NCBI RefSeq assembly: GCF_947179165.1 | Contig: NC_077239.1 | Span: 21,731,134 to 21,795,133 of the forward strand | DNA: 64,000 nucleotides | Reading direction: 5' to 3' | DNA from: Solanum dulcamara | Taxonomy: Eukaryota; Streptophyta; Magnoliopsida; Solanales; Solanaceae | In this document: piece after piece, positions 21,311 through 32,707 of the stretch | Layout: each line of letters begins with the position of its first letter | Position numbering within the stretch: the stretch's first letter is position 1 | Translations under genes and position numbers: made by a program | Notes under the pieces: model-generated | The model's database searches: none | The model's input: the letters and a program-made list of their open reading frames with translations, nothing else | Told to the model about the DNA's origin: nothing

Positions 21311-24108
21311 TGTTACACCCCACATCTTTGAACTCGGAAGATTCCTTAAGTTACTTAGAATCTAGTATGTGATCCACTTAAGTTACGACCCTATTGAACA
21401 ACTCTAAGAAGGGAGAATATGACACCCCATGGTAGGGAAGGTGGGAAATAGGGTCAAGAGAAGTCAGAAAGAGTTGGAGTCCAAGTAACGAGTCGTAGGA
21501 CTCAACTTATATACGTAAACTACTAATTTAGAAGTCTTACATATGTGAGTTAATTGATTACATACCAAGCTTGCGTAGCAAGGGTTTAATAGGCTCTTAA
21601 AGTGAGACGAGATTACGAACCCACGAGGAGAAAAAAAAAATACGCGGGACAGCCAATGGGAGGGTGACACGTGGCAGCACCTATTAAAGAAGTTGACCCA
21701 CCTACTTGGGGTCAAGTAGGTGACCCACTTGCTTGGGGGAGGTGGGACCCACTGCCACGTGGCAGCCCCTTCTTCAGCATATAGATACGGTGGCCCAATA
21801 GGGGCTGGCTTCTAAGGAGAAAATTGCGATGGCTTTGGAGAAAAAAATAGGTAAGTCCCATTTTCGTTCTATAAATTAATTATATAGCGTATATCACGAT
21901 GCTATGGAAGTATTAGTAGAATAAAATTAGAGTTTGGTGCAGCCAATAAACGGACAGCAAGCTACCACGACGATTCAGCACGCTAAAAGAAATTCTGAGG
22001 CGCGATTTCGGCAAGTTCTAGCCAATTTCGGGAAAGATAAGTTCTTCCCTTCTAATTTTAAGTTTATGATTTTAAATTAGGGTGTATTACACACCTTATG
22101 GGCTGATGGAAGTTGGGTAAAAGGTTTGAAAAGTTCGGCGTTCAAAATAAATGAATTTGGAATCGCTATAGTTAAATTGTTGTCGAAATAAGGTGTAGTG
22201 CGCGTGGGGGCTGATTCTGGTTGTGTTGTGGAGTGTTGCAGGGTCTAAAATTGCTCTAAATTAGGTGGTGGAGCTGCTGGTTTCATCCACATGACCCTCC
22301 ACTTTGCAATTAAACAATTCGCGAAAGAAAGATTAAAAAAACTAGTTTTGGTATTTTAGTTTTGAGTGAATTTTTGGGAGTTTATATTGTGTAATGTTTT
22401 TGTAATATGTATATGTATGGTCTACTGGTTGTATTGTTGGTTGGCTTCAAGTGCTAATGACATGGTTGGGAATTCTTATAGGGCACATTATAGGGGAGGT
22501 GCTGTACGATTTCCGTTAACGTCTTAACTAGTTAAGGAACTAGTCGAGAAGGCAAGAGAGGGGATGAATGCTATGAATACTAGTGGGTAGCCTAAGTTGC
22601 TGAAAAATCTAAGGGTGTTAATACTCTCCTTATTTCTGTGTTAAATAGGTTTTAAAGACGACGACGTAAATACGAATAAGGGAAGTCCATAAGAGGTATG
22701 TGAAGCCTATCCCTTCTCTTCTTTTGGCATGTCGTAGAGGTAAGTAAGCAGTGATATAACGCCTAAAGTAATTCCATTCTTGAATGCTCCTTATTAAATT
22801 CTGAATGTTAAAGCTTGTATGATAGTTAAGCTAATTTCCTTGAATCCTTTATACACTGAGGACTTAATGAATATATAGACTCCTAGTCATAAAATTATTC
22901 GAAAATAAATACTCTGGAGTTCTTAGGTGAATAGTCTTACTTTGGTATATGTCTAGGAACCTCGAGATGTAATTAATGTAGCCCCTAATGGCACTTAGAG
23001 GGCATCTAGAATGACTATATTGTTACTCGAATTCTTCGACAATAACTTAGTCCTCTTATATAGTTGAGTCTCGGATAATGATTTAAAGTATTTTTGGTTG
23101 CTCACTACTCTACTCGTGTATACTGTAACACTTCTTCTCTGAGTCCTGGTCAAGTTATCAGATTCGTGCAATTCACTGCATTGTCCACCGAGACCTTCAC
23201 TAGAGGGCCGGGTATGTATGTATATATATGATGATGATGTGTTGTAATAAGGTGGCGATGGCACGGGGCCTGATACTGATACTACATATATGATTCACCG
23301 GACCCCTGATGCGGCCGGCTATATTGAATATCTGAGCATGCATGTCTTTATAATTTACGGAATACAGGTATATGATTCTGACTTGATAAATTGTTCTATT
23401 GTTCCTCTGTTGTGGATATACCTCCAGTTATATTATGTTATACTTTACATACTCAGTACATATGTCGTACTAACCCTCTTTCTTTAGAGGGGGGGGGTTG
23501 TGTTTTATGCCCGCAGGTACAGGTACACAAGTTGAGGATCCGCCAGCATAGGAGTCCCACTCAGCGGTCTAAGAGCGCTCCATTGTGCTGGAGCTAAATT
23601 ATGGGTACTAAGTTCTGATGTATATATTAGTTCATTCACGGGTACGGCGGGGTTCCTGTCCCGCCTTATGTTACTATTCTTCTGACTCTTAGAGGTCTGT
23701 GGATACAGATGTGAGTTGTATGTGTGTACAGCATATATGTATATAAGTTGTATATACGTTGTATATGAACTATATCTAAGCTATATATGAGTCGTATATA
23801 AGTTGTGTATGGGTTGTATATGAGTTGTGCCTGAGTAGTATATGAGCTATATGTATGGCTATGTATGGTTGTACTGATATGACTTATGATTTAGGGCGTT
23901 CCCGGCGTTGTGGCGGCCTTGTAGGTCCACATATATATGTGTCACGAAATGACCCCATGTGTTACAATAGCCTTGTCGGATTATAAGCTTTCTTATCTAT
24001 TGATGTATTTTGAGTATAACCAGGGGATAGACTATGTATAGTTGGCCAGGGTAGACAGGGGTGTCCAGTTCAGGCACCCGTCATGGCCTATAGGGTTTGG
24101 TCATAATA
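21311..24108 (+). repeat. 5' LTR of element C
   Basis: 2798 bp, from TGTTACACCCC to ...GGTCATAATA (expected GGTCGTGACA, as in the reverse copy at 38259). Relative to the 3' LTR it lacks about 130 bp after 'cccaataggggctgg' (about 21799). That block includes the TATA-like 'acatatatgtatgtatatg' (29501-29519). It has about 50 bp that the 3' LTR lacks (near 21907-21956). It contains an imperfect TATATGAGTTG-type repeat (23745-23870). Confidence 0.88.
23745..23870 (+). repeat. Imperfect 10-12 bp repeat array in C 5' LTR
   Basis: About ten degenerate units around 'tatatgagttg' (gtatatacgttg, tatatgaacta, tatatgagtcg, tatataagttg, tatgggttg, tatatgagttg, tatatgagcta). The reverse solo LTR of the same family has only a trace ('acaactcatatacaaccc', 38517-38534), so the array expanded in this copy. 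Confidence 0.7.
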
Positions 24109-24112
24109 GAAG

Positions 24113-24123
24113 TGGTATCAGAG
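24113..24123 (+). other. Primer binding site of element C (tRNA-iMet type)
   Basis: TGGTATCAGAG, an exact match to the first 11 bases of the canonical iMet primer site, 4 nt after the LTR end. Confidence 0.9.
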
Positions 24124-24311
24124 TGGTTCTTTTCATGGAGTGTCCACAGACCGTGTTTGGTAGAGGCTTGTTTATCGGTGTGTTGTGCACCACATCTATA
24201 AACAGGAGGCTACAAGACATTTAGGATATTGTCTTCTTCTTATCTTAGATCGTACGATAGAGCTATATTTTCAGGATGACCCTCCACTAATCGATCTATA
24301 TGTTTACAGTA
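24124..24311 (+). other. 5' leader of element C
   Basis: About 190 bp to the gag ATG. No gene; the open frames crossing it are accidental. Confidence 0.6.
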
Positions 24312-25590
24312 ATGCCTCCAAGGAAAGCGACCACGTCCCAGAGGAGCAAGTCAGCAATGGGGGAAACTAGTCAGACCCCGAGAGTTACCAAGGCCCGTGC
24401 GAACCTCCTATCCTACAGCATAGGGCAGAAGATAGGGCTATGAGGGATGCAGTGTAGTTGTTGACTGGACTGGTGGCAGGACAGGCTTGGAGGCATGGCC
24501 CAGATGGTACTAATAGACAAGACAGTTTAAGGGTTCGTGACTTCCTAGCTTGTAACCCTCCAGAATTTTATGGATCAAGAACTACCGAGGATCCAGAGGA
24601 ATTTATTCGACAAATGCAACATATACTGTGAATCATTAGTGCTTCAGAAATTGAGTCAGTTGAATTGGCCTCCTATCAGCTACATGATGTAGCCGCTAAT
24701 TGGCACGAGTCTTGGGATTTATCAAGGGGAGAGGGTGCTCCTCCAGCTGAATGGGATGAATTTATAGAAGCCTTTCTTAGCCACTTCCTACCTCCAGAAA
24801 TAAGACGATCCAAGGTAGATAAATTCTTGCAGTTGAAGTAGAACGGCAGGAGTGTTCGAGACTATAGCCTCGAGTTTGACTCATTGGCAAGGCATGCCCC
24901 TACAATTGTAGCTGATATGGCAGATAGGGTGCATCGATACGTTATGGGCTTGGATCTTTATTTGGTTGATAGTTGTATGGACATGGCTTCTCAGCCAGGC
25001 ATGGATATTGCCCGGGTACAAGCATATGCCCAAGGGGTAGAAGAGCGACATAGAAGGCGTCAGCCTGACAGAGGGTTTGATAGAAGTCAGCCTAAGAGGG
25101 CTAAGTCAGTTGGTTATCCTAGGGAATTTCGCAGCGGGCGATTCCAGCAGTATAGTAGATATCCGTCCCAGCCAGCTCGAAGTGTACCTCCATAGTTTCC
25201 AGGTGGACGAGTTAAAAGCATTAGATATTCAGGGGCCGGACAAGGTTCTAGAGCTTCAGGTATACAGGTGAACCAGAGTTCTCGACAGTCAAGACCCCCA
25301 ATGCCCAGTGTCCCCATTGTAATAAGCCTCATTTTGGGGAATATTGTTGGACTACAGGTTCTTGCTTTTCTTGTGGCCGATAAGGCCATATTGCGAGGGA
25401 GTGTCCATATAAAAGTACTCCAGGCGGTATGGCTCAGCCCATTGGGTCAGTTGCGGGTTCTTCTTCTTCTATGGCTATGTGCCCGATGGGGCGGGGAATA
25501 CAGATACTAGCAGGCCATGGTGGAGCTTCCAGTTCTGGCGGTCCTTCTAATCGTATATATGCTTTAGCTAGTAGGCAGAACTAGGAAGCA
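24312..25590 (+). pseudogene. gag, element C
   Basis: The ATG at 24312 opens MPPRKATTSQRSKSAMGETS. After a frameshift near 24405 the capsid continues: RVRDFLACNPPEFYGS, TTEDPEEFIRQMQHI, LASYQLHDVAANWHESWD, EWDEFIEAFLSHFLP, then DYSLEFDSLARHAPTIVAD (24884-25195 open). In-frame stops lie at 24455 (TAG), 24629 (TGA) and 24839 (TAG). A basic linker follows (RRRQPDRGFDRSQPKRAK). The nucleocapsid has CPHCNKPHFGEYC and a CCHC knuckle CFSCGR-GHIAREC, broken by TAA near 25382. About 420 residues in all, normal for the family. Confidence 0.85.
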
Positions 25591-25599
25591 TCACCTAAT

Positions 25600-25992
25600 G
25601 TGGTCACAGGTACATTATCAATCTTTTCTCAAGATGTATATGTGTTGATGGATCCAGGCTCTACTTTATCATATATATCTGCTTTTGTTGCTAGTAGAGT
25701 TGGAATTAAGCCTGAGTTAATAGAATCGTTTGAGGTTGCTACGACAGTAGGGGACTCTATTGTGGTAAAGCAGGTATATAGACATTGCCTGGTAAATGTG
25801 TATAGTCATCGTACCTTCGCTGATTTGATAGAGTTAGATATGGTGGAATTTGATGTTATTATGGGTATAGATTGGCTAGCTTTTTGTCCTACTAACGTAG
25901 ACTGTAAAAATAAAATGGTTCGATTTCACTTCTCAGACGGACCAATTGTCGAGTGGTTAGGAAACACAGCGTCACTATCTGGAAATGATTAA
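25600..25992 (+). pseudogene. Aspartic protease, element C
   Basis: 130 residues open. The retropepsin loop VLMDPGSTLSYI has the catalytic Asp at residue 18. The distal motif is VEFDVIMGIDWLAF. The C-terminal flap region ends [15 protein letters not shown], where the frame stops. The next frame overlaps by 8 bp (25985), so a small deletion joins it to the RT linker. The domain itself looks intact, but it is cut off from both gag and RT by frame. Confidence 0.85.
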
Positions 25993-26965
25993 CAAGGAGT
26001 ACATTTATCATTTAGTCCGTGTACACGATCTGGAAGCTGAAGTGCCAACTCTTCAGTCGGTGCCTGTGGTTAATGAATATCCAGATGTGTTTCCAGATAA
26101 ACTTCCAGGCCTCCCTCCAAAATGGGAAATAGAGTTCACTATAAACGTACCCCCAGATACTCAGCCTATTTCTATCCCCCCATATAGAATGGCACCCGTG
26201 GAACTAAAGGAACTAAAGGAGCAATTGAGGGACCTATTGGAGAAAGGGTTTATTAGGCCCAGTACATCACCATGGGGAGCACCAGTATTGTTTGTGATAA
26301 AGAAAGATGGATCGCTGCGAATGTATATTGACTACAGGCAGCTGAATAAGGTAACAATTAAGAACCGATATCCCCTTCCCAGGATTGATGATTTGTTTGA
26401 CCAGTTGCAGGGTGCCCAATGCTTTTCAAAGATAGACCTACGGTCAGGCTATCATAAAGTGCGGGTAAGGGAGGTGGATATACCAAAGACTGCATTCAGG
26501 ACCCGGTACGGACATTATGAGTTTAAGGTGATGTCTTTTGGGCTGACAAACACTCTAGCAGTATTTATGGACCTAATGAACCGAGTTTTCAAACCATTTC
26601 TAGATTTGTTCGTGATCGTATTTATTGATGATATTCTGATCTATTCACGATCGGAAATAGAACACGCGGATCACTTACGGGCGGTACTAGGGGTACTTCG
26701 ACATCAGAAATTATATGCTAAGTTCTCTAAATGCGAATTTTGGTTAACGTCAGTGGCTTTTTTTGGACACATTATTGGAATTGATGGTATTCGAGTGTAT
26801 ACACAGAAGATTGAGGCCGTTAAGGCTTGGCCAATACCTACAACCCCTACGGAGGTGCGAAGCTTCTTGGGGTTAGCAGGGTATTATAGAAGGTTCGTGG
26901 AAGGGTTTACTTCCATCTTAGTGCCTTTAACAAGGCTGACTCAAAAAGTGGCTAAATTCCAATGA
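25985..26965 (+). pseudogene. Reverse transcriptase, element C (long open frame)
   Basis: 326 residues. Linker [36 protein letters not shown], then [87 protein letters not shown] (catalytic Asp pair intact), then [14 protein letters not shown] and [16 protein letters not shown]. It ends at KFQ-stop where the related copies have KFQW: TGG changed to TGA at 26963-26965. This one base separates it from RNase H. Confidence 0.9.
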
Positions 26966-27571
26966 ACTGATGCTTGTGAACGAAGCTTCTAGCTGTTAAA
27001 GGAAAAGTTGACGATGGGTCCTGTTCTAACTCTCCCTGATGGACCAAACAGTTATGTTATTTATTGTGACGCCTCTAGTATTGGACTAGGGTGCGTTCTG
27101 ATGCAGAACGGGAGAGTTGTAGCTTATGCCTCCCGACAACTTAGGAAGCATGAAAAGAATAATCCAACCCATGATCTGGAATTAGCAGTGGTGATCCATG
27201 CTTTAAAAATATGGAGACACTACCTGTATGGTGTATATGTTGAGATTTATATAGACCACAAAAGCCTCCAATATATCTTTAAGCAGAAGAAGCTAAACCT
27301 ACGACAGAGAAGGTGGCTGGAACAACTGAAGGACTATGATGTCGACATTTTATACCACCCAGGGAAGGCAAATGTGGTGGTGGATGCGCTCAGTCGTAAG
27401 TCAATGGATATCTTGGCAGAGGTTCAACCGGAACGAAAGGAGATGATCCATGAGATCTGCCAACTTGCCATCCTTGGAGTTTGTTTAGTTGATTTGGGTG
27501 ATGACGGGGTTTCTGTTCGAGGCATTGCTGAATCCTCCATCATGGAGGAAGTAAAACAATGTCAATACTAG
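26966..27571 (+). pseudogene. RNase H and start of integrase, element C
   Basis: After the stop the same polyprotein resumes. All RNase H acidic motifs are present: [55 protein letters not shown]. The frame runs on into the RNase H-integrase spacer ([18 protein letters not shown]) and stops after VKQCQY at 27571. The first Met at 27008 is internal. Confidence 0.9.
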
Positions 27572-28580
27572 GACCCTGTTCTAGCACAGTATAGAGATGG
27601 AACTCTCCAAAAGTAAAAGACTTCATTTGAACTCACAGCCGGTGGGATACTACGATATCAAGGTAGAGTCTGTGTACTGGAAGTTGCAGGTTTGCGGCAG
27701 CAAGTAATGGGAGAGGCACATTATGCCCGTTATTCCATTCATCCGGGGTCAACCAAGATGTATCACGACCTCAAATATTTATATTAGTGGGATGGTATGA
27801 AAAGGGATGTAGCAGAGTTCGTAGCCCAATACCCGAATTGCCAGCAAGTTAAAGTTGAACATCAAAAATTGGGTGGGCTACTACAGGAGATGGAGATTCC
27901 AACCTGGAAATGGGAAGCGATTAACATGGATTTCATTACTGGATTACCTCGTACTCTCCGGAAGCAGGATTCTATATGGGTTATTGTTGATAGGCTGACA
28001 AAATCAGCCCACTTCCTTCCAGTCAAGACCACATACTTCGCCGAGGATTATGCGAAGTAGTACGTTAAGGAAATAGTAAGACTTCATGGAGTTCCCACAT
28101 CTATTATTTCGGACAGGGGATCCCAGTTTATAGCCTACAATAACAGTTATCACTCCAGTATTCAGATGGCACCGTATGAGGCTTTATACGGAAGAAAGTG
28201 CAGGTCACCTATCGGTTGGTTTGATGTTGGCGAAAAACAACTAATGGGTCCAGATATAGTCCAACAAGCAGTGGAAAAGGTAAAGCTTATTCGGGAGAGA
28301 TTATTAACTGCCCAAAGTCGACAAAAGTCATACGCAGATAGCCAACGTCGACCGTTGGAATTTCAAATAGGCGAATGGGTGTTTTTAAAAGTATCTCCCA
28401 TGAAAGGAGTAATGAGGTTCGGCAAAAAAAGGAAGTTGAGTCCGAGATATATTGACCCTTACTTGATCCTTCGTCTAATAGGCAAGGTTGCCTACGAATT
28501 AGACTTGCCAGCCGACCTGGAAGCAGTACATCCAGTTTTCCATATATCAATGCTTTGCAAATGTGTAGGTGACCCATCCC
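27572..28580 (+). pseudogene. Integrase, element C (catalytic Glu deleted)
   Basis: Readable throughout: GGILRYQGRVCV, HYARYSIHPGSTKMYHDL (HHCC histidines), NCQQVKVEHQK, NMDFITGLPR (first Asp), KSAHFLPVKTTYFAEDYAK then TAG at 28058, and IISDRGSQFI (second Asp). At about 28130 it jumps to AYNNSYHSSIQMAPYEALYG. Compared with B, E and F about 60 residues are missing, including the HPQTDGQAER motif with the third catalytic residue. 28166-28618 continues with WFDVGEKQLMGPD, VFLKVSPMKGVMRFGKK and the GPY-like RYIDPYLILRLIGKV. Confidence 0.88.
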
Positions 28581-28808
28581 GAGTACATTCCATGGATGAC
28601 ATCCAGGTCACTGAATAACTAGCCTACGAAGAACAGCCAGTCGCCATCCTGGATCGGCAGATTAGGAGATTGTGAACTAAGGTCGTAGCCTCGGTTAAGG
28701 TGCTATGGCGGAATAGAAATCAGGAGGAAATGACCTGGGAGGCCGAAGAGGACATGAAGCATAGGTATCCGTACCTGTTCCCGATATCAATAGGTAACTC
28801 CAACTCTT
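28581..28808 (+). pseudogene. Chromodomain, element C
   Basis: DIQVTE then TAA (28616), LAYEEQPVAILDRQIRRL then TGA, KVVASVKVLWRNRNQEEMTW, EAEEDMKHRYPYLFP. The order and spacing fit a group II-type chromodomain at the end of pol; the aromatic Y of LAYEEQPV and the W of KVLWRN are retained. Confidence 0.8.
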
Positions 28809-28945
28809 GAACACTCTTATGTTAATAATATAGATGGAAATGTATGTAATAGCATAAAAGAAAGGAACCCCTCTATAATTTATATAAGGTCTTAAAAGAA
28901 ATTGTATTTAACATTCGGGGACGAATGTTCTAAAGGGGGGAAGGA
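28809..28945 (+). other. 3' non-coding region and polypurine tract of C
   Basis: Short spacer ending 'ttcggggacgaatgttc' and AAAGGGGGGAAGGA (28932-28945), directly before TGTTACACC. Confidence 0.75.
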
Positions 28946-30938
28946 TGTTACACCCCACATCTTTGAACTTGGAAGGTTCCTTAAGTTACTTAGAAGCTAG
29001 TATGTGAGACACTTAAGTTACGACCCTATTGAACAACTCTAAGAAGGGAGAATGTGACACCCCATGGTAGGGAAGGTGGGAAATAGGGTCAAGAGAAATC
29101 GGAAGGAGTTGGAGGCCAAGTAACGAGTCGTAGGACTCGACTTATCTATGTAAACTACTAATTTAGAAGTTTTATATACGTGAGTTACTTGATTACATAC
29201 CAAGATTGCGTAGCAAGGGTTTCATAGGCTCTTAAAGTGAGACAAGATTACAAAAGAGATTACGAACCCACGAGGAGGAAAACAAATTATACGGGGCAGC
29301 CAATGGGAGGGTGACACGTGGAAGCACCTAAGCAAGCAGGTGACCCACCTTCTTGGGGTCAAGTAGGTGACCCACCTGCTTGGGGGAAGTGGGACCCACT
29401 GCCACGTGGCAGCCCCTCTTTCAGCATGTAGATACGGTGGCCCAATAGGGGATGGACATATGTCACCTTTTGGGGATGACACATGTCAGACCCTAAAGCC
29501 ACATATATGTATGTATATGTATCCTAAACTTCAGCTTTCATTCACAATTTCCAGCAAAAAAGCAACGTGAACAAACCCTAGAGCTAAGGAGAAAATTGCG
29601 ACAGCTTTGGGAGAAAAAAATAGGTAAGTCGCATTTTCGTTCCGTAAATTAATTATATAGCGTATACCAAGATGATATGGAAGCAAGCTGCCACGATGAT
29701 TCAGCACGCTAAAACAAATTCCGAGGCTCGATTTCGGCGAGTTCTAGCCAATTTCGGGAAAGGTAAGTTCTTCCACTCTAATTTTAAGTTTATGATGTTA
29801 AATTAGGTTGTATTACACACCTTAGGGTCTGCTGTAAGTTGGGTAAAATGTTTGAAAATTTTGGCCTTCGAAATAAACGAATTTGGAATCGCTATAGTTA
29901 AATTATTGTCGAAATAAGGTGTTGTGCGAGTGGGGGCTGCTGCTGGTTGTGTTGTGGCGTGTTGCAGGGTCTAAAAGTTCTCTAAATGAGGTGGGGGAGA
30001 TTCTGGTTGCATCCACATGACCCTCCGCTTTGCAATTAAAGAATTCGCGAAAGAAAGATTAAAAACTCTAGTTTTGGTATCTTAGTTTTGAGTGAATTGT
30101 TGGGGGTTTATAGTGTGTAATGTTGTCGTAATATGTATATGTATGGGCTGATGGTTGTATTTTTGGTTGGCTGCAGGTTCTAAGGACATGGTTAAAAATT
30201 TGGATAGGGCACATTATAGGGGAGGTGCTGTCCGATTTCCGTTAAAGTCTTAACTAGTTAAGGAACTAGTCGAGAAGGCAAGCGAGGGGATGAATGCTAT
30301 GAATACTAGTGGGTAGCCTAAGTTGATGAAAAATCTAAGGGTGTTAATACTCGCCTTATTTCCGTGTTAAATAGGTTTCGAGGACGACGACGTAAATACG
30401 ACTAAGGGAAGTCCATAAGAGGTATGTGAAGCCTGTCCCTTCTCTTCTTTTGGCATGTCGTAGAGGTAAGTAAGCAGTGATATAACGCCTAAAGTAATTA
30501 CATTATTGAATGCTCCTTATTCATTTCTGAATGTTAAAGCTTGTATGATAGTTAAGCTAATTTCCTTGAATCTTTTATACACTAAGGACTTAATGAATAT
30601 ATAGACTCCTAGTCATAAAATTATTCGGAGATGAATACTCTTGAGTTCTTAGGTGAATAGTCTTACTTTGGTATATGTCTAGTAACCTCGAGATGTAATT
30701 AATGTAGCCCCTAATGGCACTTAGAGGGCAGCTAGAATGACTATACTGTTATTCGAATTCTTAGACAATAACTTAGTCCTCTTATATAGTTGAGTCTCGG
30801 ATAATGATTTAAAGTGTGTTTGGTTGCTCACTACTCTACTCGTGTATACTGTAACACTTCTTCTCCGAGTCCTGATCCGGTTATCAGATTCGTGCAATTC
30901 ACTGCATTGTCCACTGAGCCCTTTACTAGAGGGCCAGG
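28946..30938 (+). repeat. 3' LTR of element C, truncated
   Basis: It matches the 5' LTR from TGTTACACCCC up to 'tttactagagggccagg' (5' LTR: 'ttcactagagggccgggta', about 23200-23218). It then stops. The last 900 bp or so (including the repeat array and CA end) are missing. It retains the TATA-like block 29501-29522 deleted in the 5' LTR. Confidence 0.88.
29501..29522 (+). promoter_or_regulatory. Candidate TATA region in C 3' LTR
   Basis: 'acatatatgtatgtatatg' lies about 555 bp into the LTR, with a pyrimidine-rich 'cttcagctttcattcac' just downstream. The reverse solo LTR of the family has a CCTATAAATACATG box at about 40516-40529 (minus strand) in the equivalent place. Confidence 0.4.
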
Positions 30939-32016
30939 CCATCAATAGCAATCTTAAATAGGATAATAATGTTAAGCCAACACCACAACCAAGGCCCACA
31001 ACCTATTATAAGGATTTCACGGGACTATTCTAGCCTAAAGCTCACCTGGGAAAAAGAAAATGGAATTGGATGAGGAGAATGCTAATATCGGAAAATACTT
31101 ACCTAAGTTACATGTAAAATATACTGCATGCTATGTAATAGAGTTCAGTCAAAAATAAGGAGACCATAGCCTACCTCGAAGCCGATCATACACTCTTCGA
31201 ACCCACCAAGATGAAGCACTCAACCTATGAATCGCCTCTAATCGCTGCCACACCACCAAAATGTTAATCACCTCTTCAATATGTTTGCTTTGACACTAAA
31301 TTTATCTAATTTGGAGATGGGCCGATTTCAGAGTCAAAAATCAAGAATTGTGGGATACACTCCGTAACTTACAGAATTGACTCTGAGAATAGGCCCTAAA
31401 TGTTAAAGCTAGCTTGTGTTCCAAAAGGAAAAAAAAATTGCACATTAAACAACTTCAATATCAACATGCATCTACATTCATAATTTGGCCCAAAATAAGA
31501 AACAACCACAACAAAATGGAAGAAGTTACTTCCAATGAAGCTTTTAATACAACTTCTGCTCTCACCACCTAATTCTCCTCGAAAAACCATGCGAAATAGC
31601 TTTTGGAATCACTCAAATCACTTGAAAATTAAGAGAGAAATCGATGTTCAAAGTTAAATACTTACCTGAATTTATGAACATTAAAAATGACCCCCAGGTG
31701 TCTCTTAAGAAGACCCTCGCTGGTCGCTTAAGCGACCACACCCAAACAGGCAGGCCTCGCTTATGCGAGGATAAAGCGACCTCTTCTCTCTTTAGCAATA
31801 CTGTCCCAGGAGAGCCAGGTCGCTTTAGCAAATTTCTGACCACTTTAGCGACAGTCGCTTAGCTTGTGCAAATTAGACTGTGGCATATCGAATTGTCTAA
31901 CAGGGTGCTCGAGATTCATTCAAAACCCCATTCACAAAAATGAGATATGATACCCCACTAAATTTGACATTCCAGACTCAATAAAATACTTAAAATTTTT
32001 ATACGAGGTCATTACA
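30939..32016 (-). repeat. Fragment H: reverse-strand LTR of another family, U3 with GC palindromes
   Basis: On the minus strand it starts TGTAATGACCTCG (32016 leftwards), a normal LTR start, and runs about 1.08 kb until cut at 30938/30939 by the end of C's LTR. No ORF. Its U3 carries palindromes: TGGTCGCTTAAGCGACCA (31721-31738, 18 bp perfect) and CCTCGC-TTAT-GCGAGG (31755-31770). Further 'gtcgctt(t/a)agc' words lie at 31773-31865. I infer an LTR from the terminus; no internal domain is attached. Confidence 0.6.
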
Positions 32017-32504
32017 ATTGAATATGGGTCCTACTCCCAATGTTATTTTTAGCCAAATTCTATAGTATGCCTCAAGATTAGATCAGAAGCCTCAAGAAGC
32101 AAACGAACGGTCATTCTAGACCAAACTCGACATTCTGAAGTTAACTGCATTGAGGGAATTTCAATCCAAGTGCATTTTCCTAGAATGCTGACCAAAGTCA
32201 ATCATTGGACAAATTTCAAAGTCAAAACCGCCAAATAGTCCCAAATTCATACCGATTGCCTCGATACTCATACCAACCATAATACTAGCCTAATTTCGCT
32301 ATTTCGAAGTTGATGGAACCTTTATAATTAAATTTTGAGGTCGTTAACCTGAACTTATGACCGAAGTCAATTTTTCAAGTTATAAAAGCTCTACAACAAG
32401 GAAACAGGCATAAACCTAAATGACATTGCAACCGTACTATTAGTGCCAATAAATCATAAATGACTTTGGGTCACTATAGGAAAACTATAAATGCTAGAAT
32501 AAAA
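32017..32504. other. Unassigned repeat-like sequence
   Basis: About 490 bp without a credible ORF. It lies between the start of fragment H and a partial LTR of D. The wording ('gaccaaagtcaatcattgg', 'gaccgaagtcaatttttcaag') suggests more non-coding retrotransposon DNA, but I cannot place it. Confidence 0.3.
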
Positions 32505-32707
32505 AAATCTTTGAAAATAATAACCAACTCGATGACTAGTCCCCTATAAATGAGGACTTACCACAAACACCGCCGGATACAAAAGCTTAACTATCCACGT
32601 ATATGAATATGATCTTCAACCTCAACCCCTACATTATGATACAATGTAGGCAAAAAGTATGCATTAGTACGTTGGAATGTACTAAGTATGAGGGCATGAC
32701 ATGCAAC
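32505..32707 (-). repeat. 3' LTR of D, distal piece
   Basis: It begins at 'tctttgaaaataataacc' and runs through 'gactagtccc-ataaatgagg', 'ctacattatgatacaatgtagg' and 'ttagtacgttggaatgtact', matching 41710-41912. It ends at 'gacatgcaac', where a complete LTR starts. Confidence 0.75.

Larger units (their letters stand above)
21311..30938 (+). mobile_element. Element C: chromovirus of the TGTTACACCCC family, 3' LTR truncated
   Basis: 5' LTR 21311-24108, primer site 24113-24123, gag 24312-25590, protease 25600-25992, RT 25985-26965, RNase H 27008-27571, integrase to about 28580, chromodomain to about 28808, polypurine tract 28932-28945, 3' LTR 28946-30938 (broken off). It inserted into the RT of fragment G. 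Compared with A, B, D, E and F it has fewer stops and a clearly different codon-level sequence and LTR, so it is a separate family. Missing right end means no target duplication can be tested. Confidence 0.92.

Noticed and set aside
22995..23264. Minus-strand open frame of about 89 codons in C's 5' LTR, repeated at 30721-30999 in the 3' LTR
   Set aside because: Both frames exist because the two LTRs are copies of each other. The same region of the family's solo LTR (38259-41050) does not keep the frame, and nothing in it resembles a domain.
31613..31862. Overlapping 72- and 76-codon frames on both strands in fragment H
   Set aside because: Created by the GC-rich palindromes, which leave both strands free of stops; no protein likeness.
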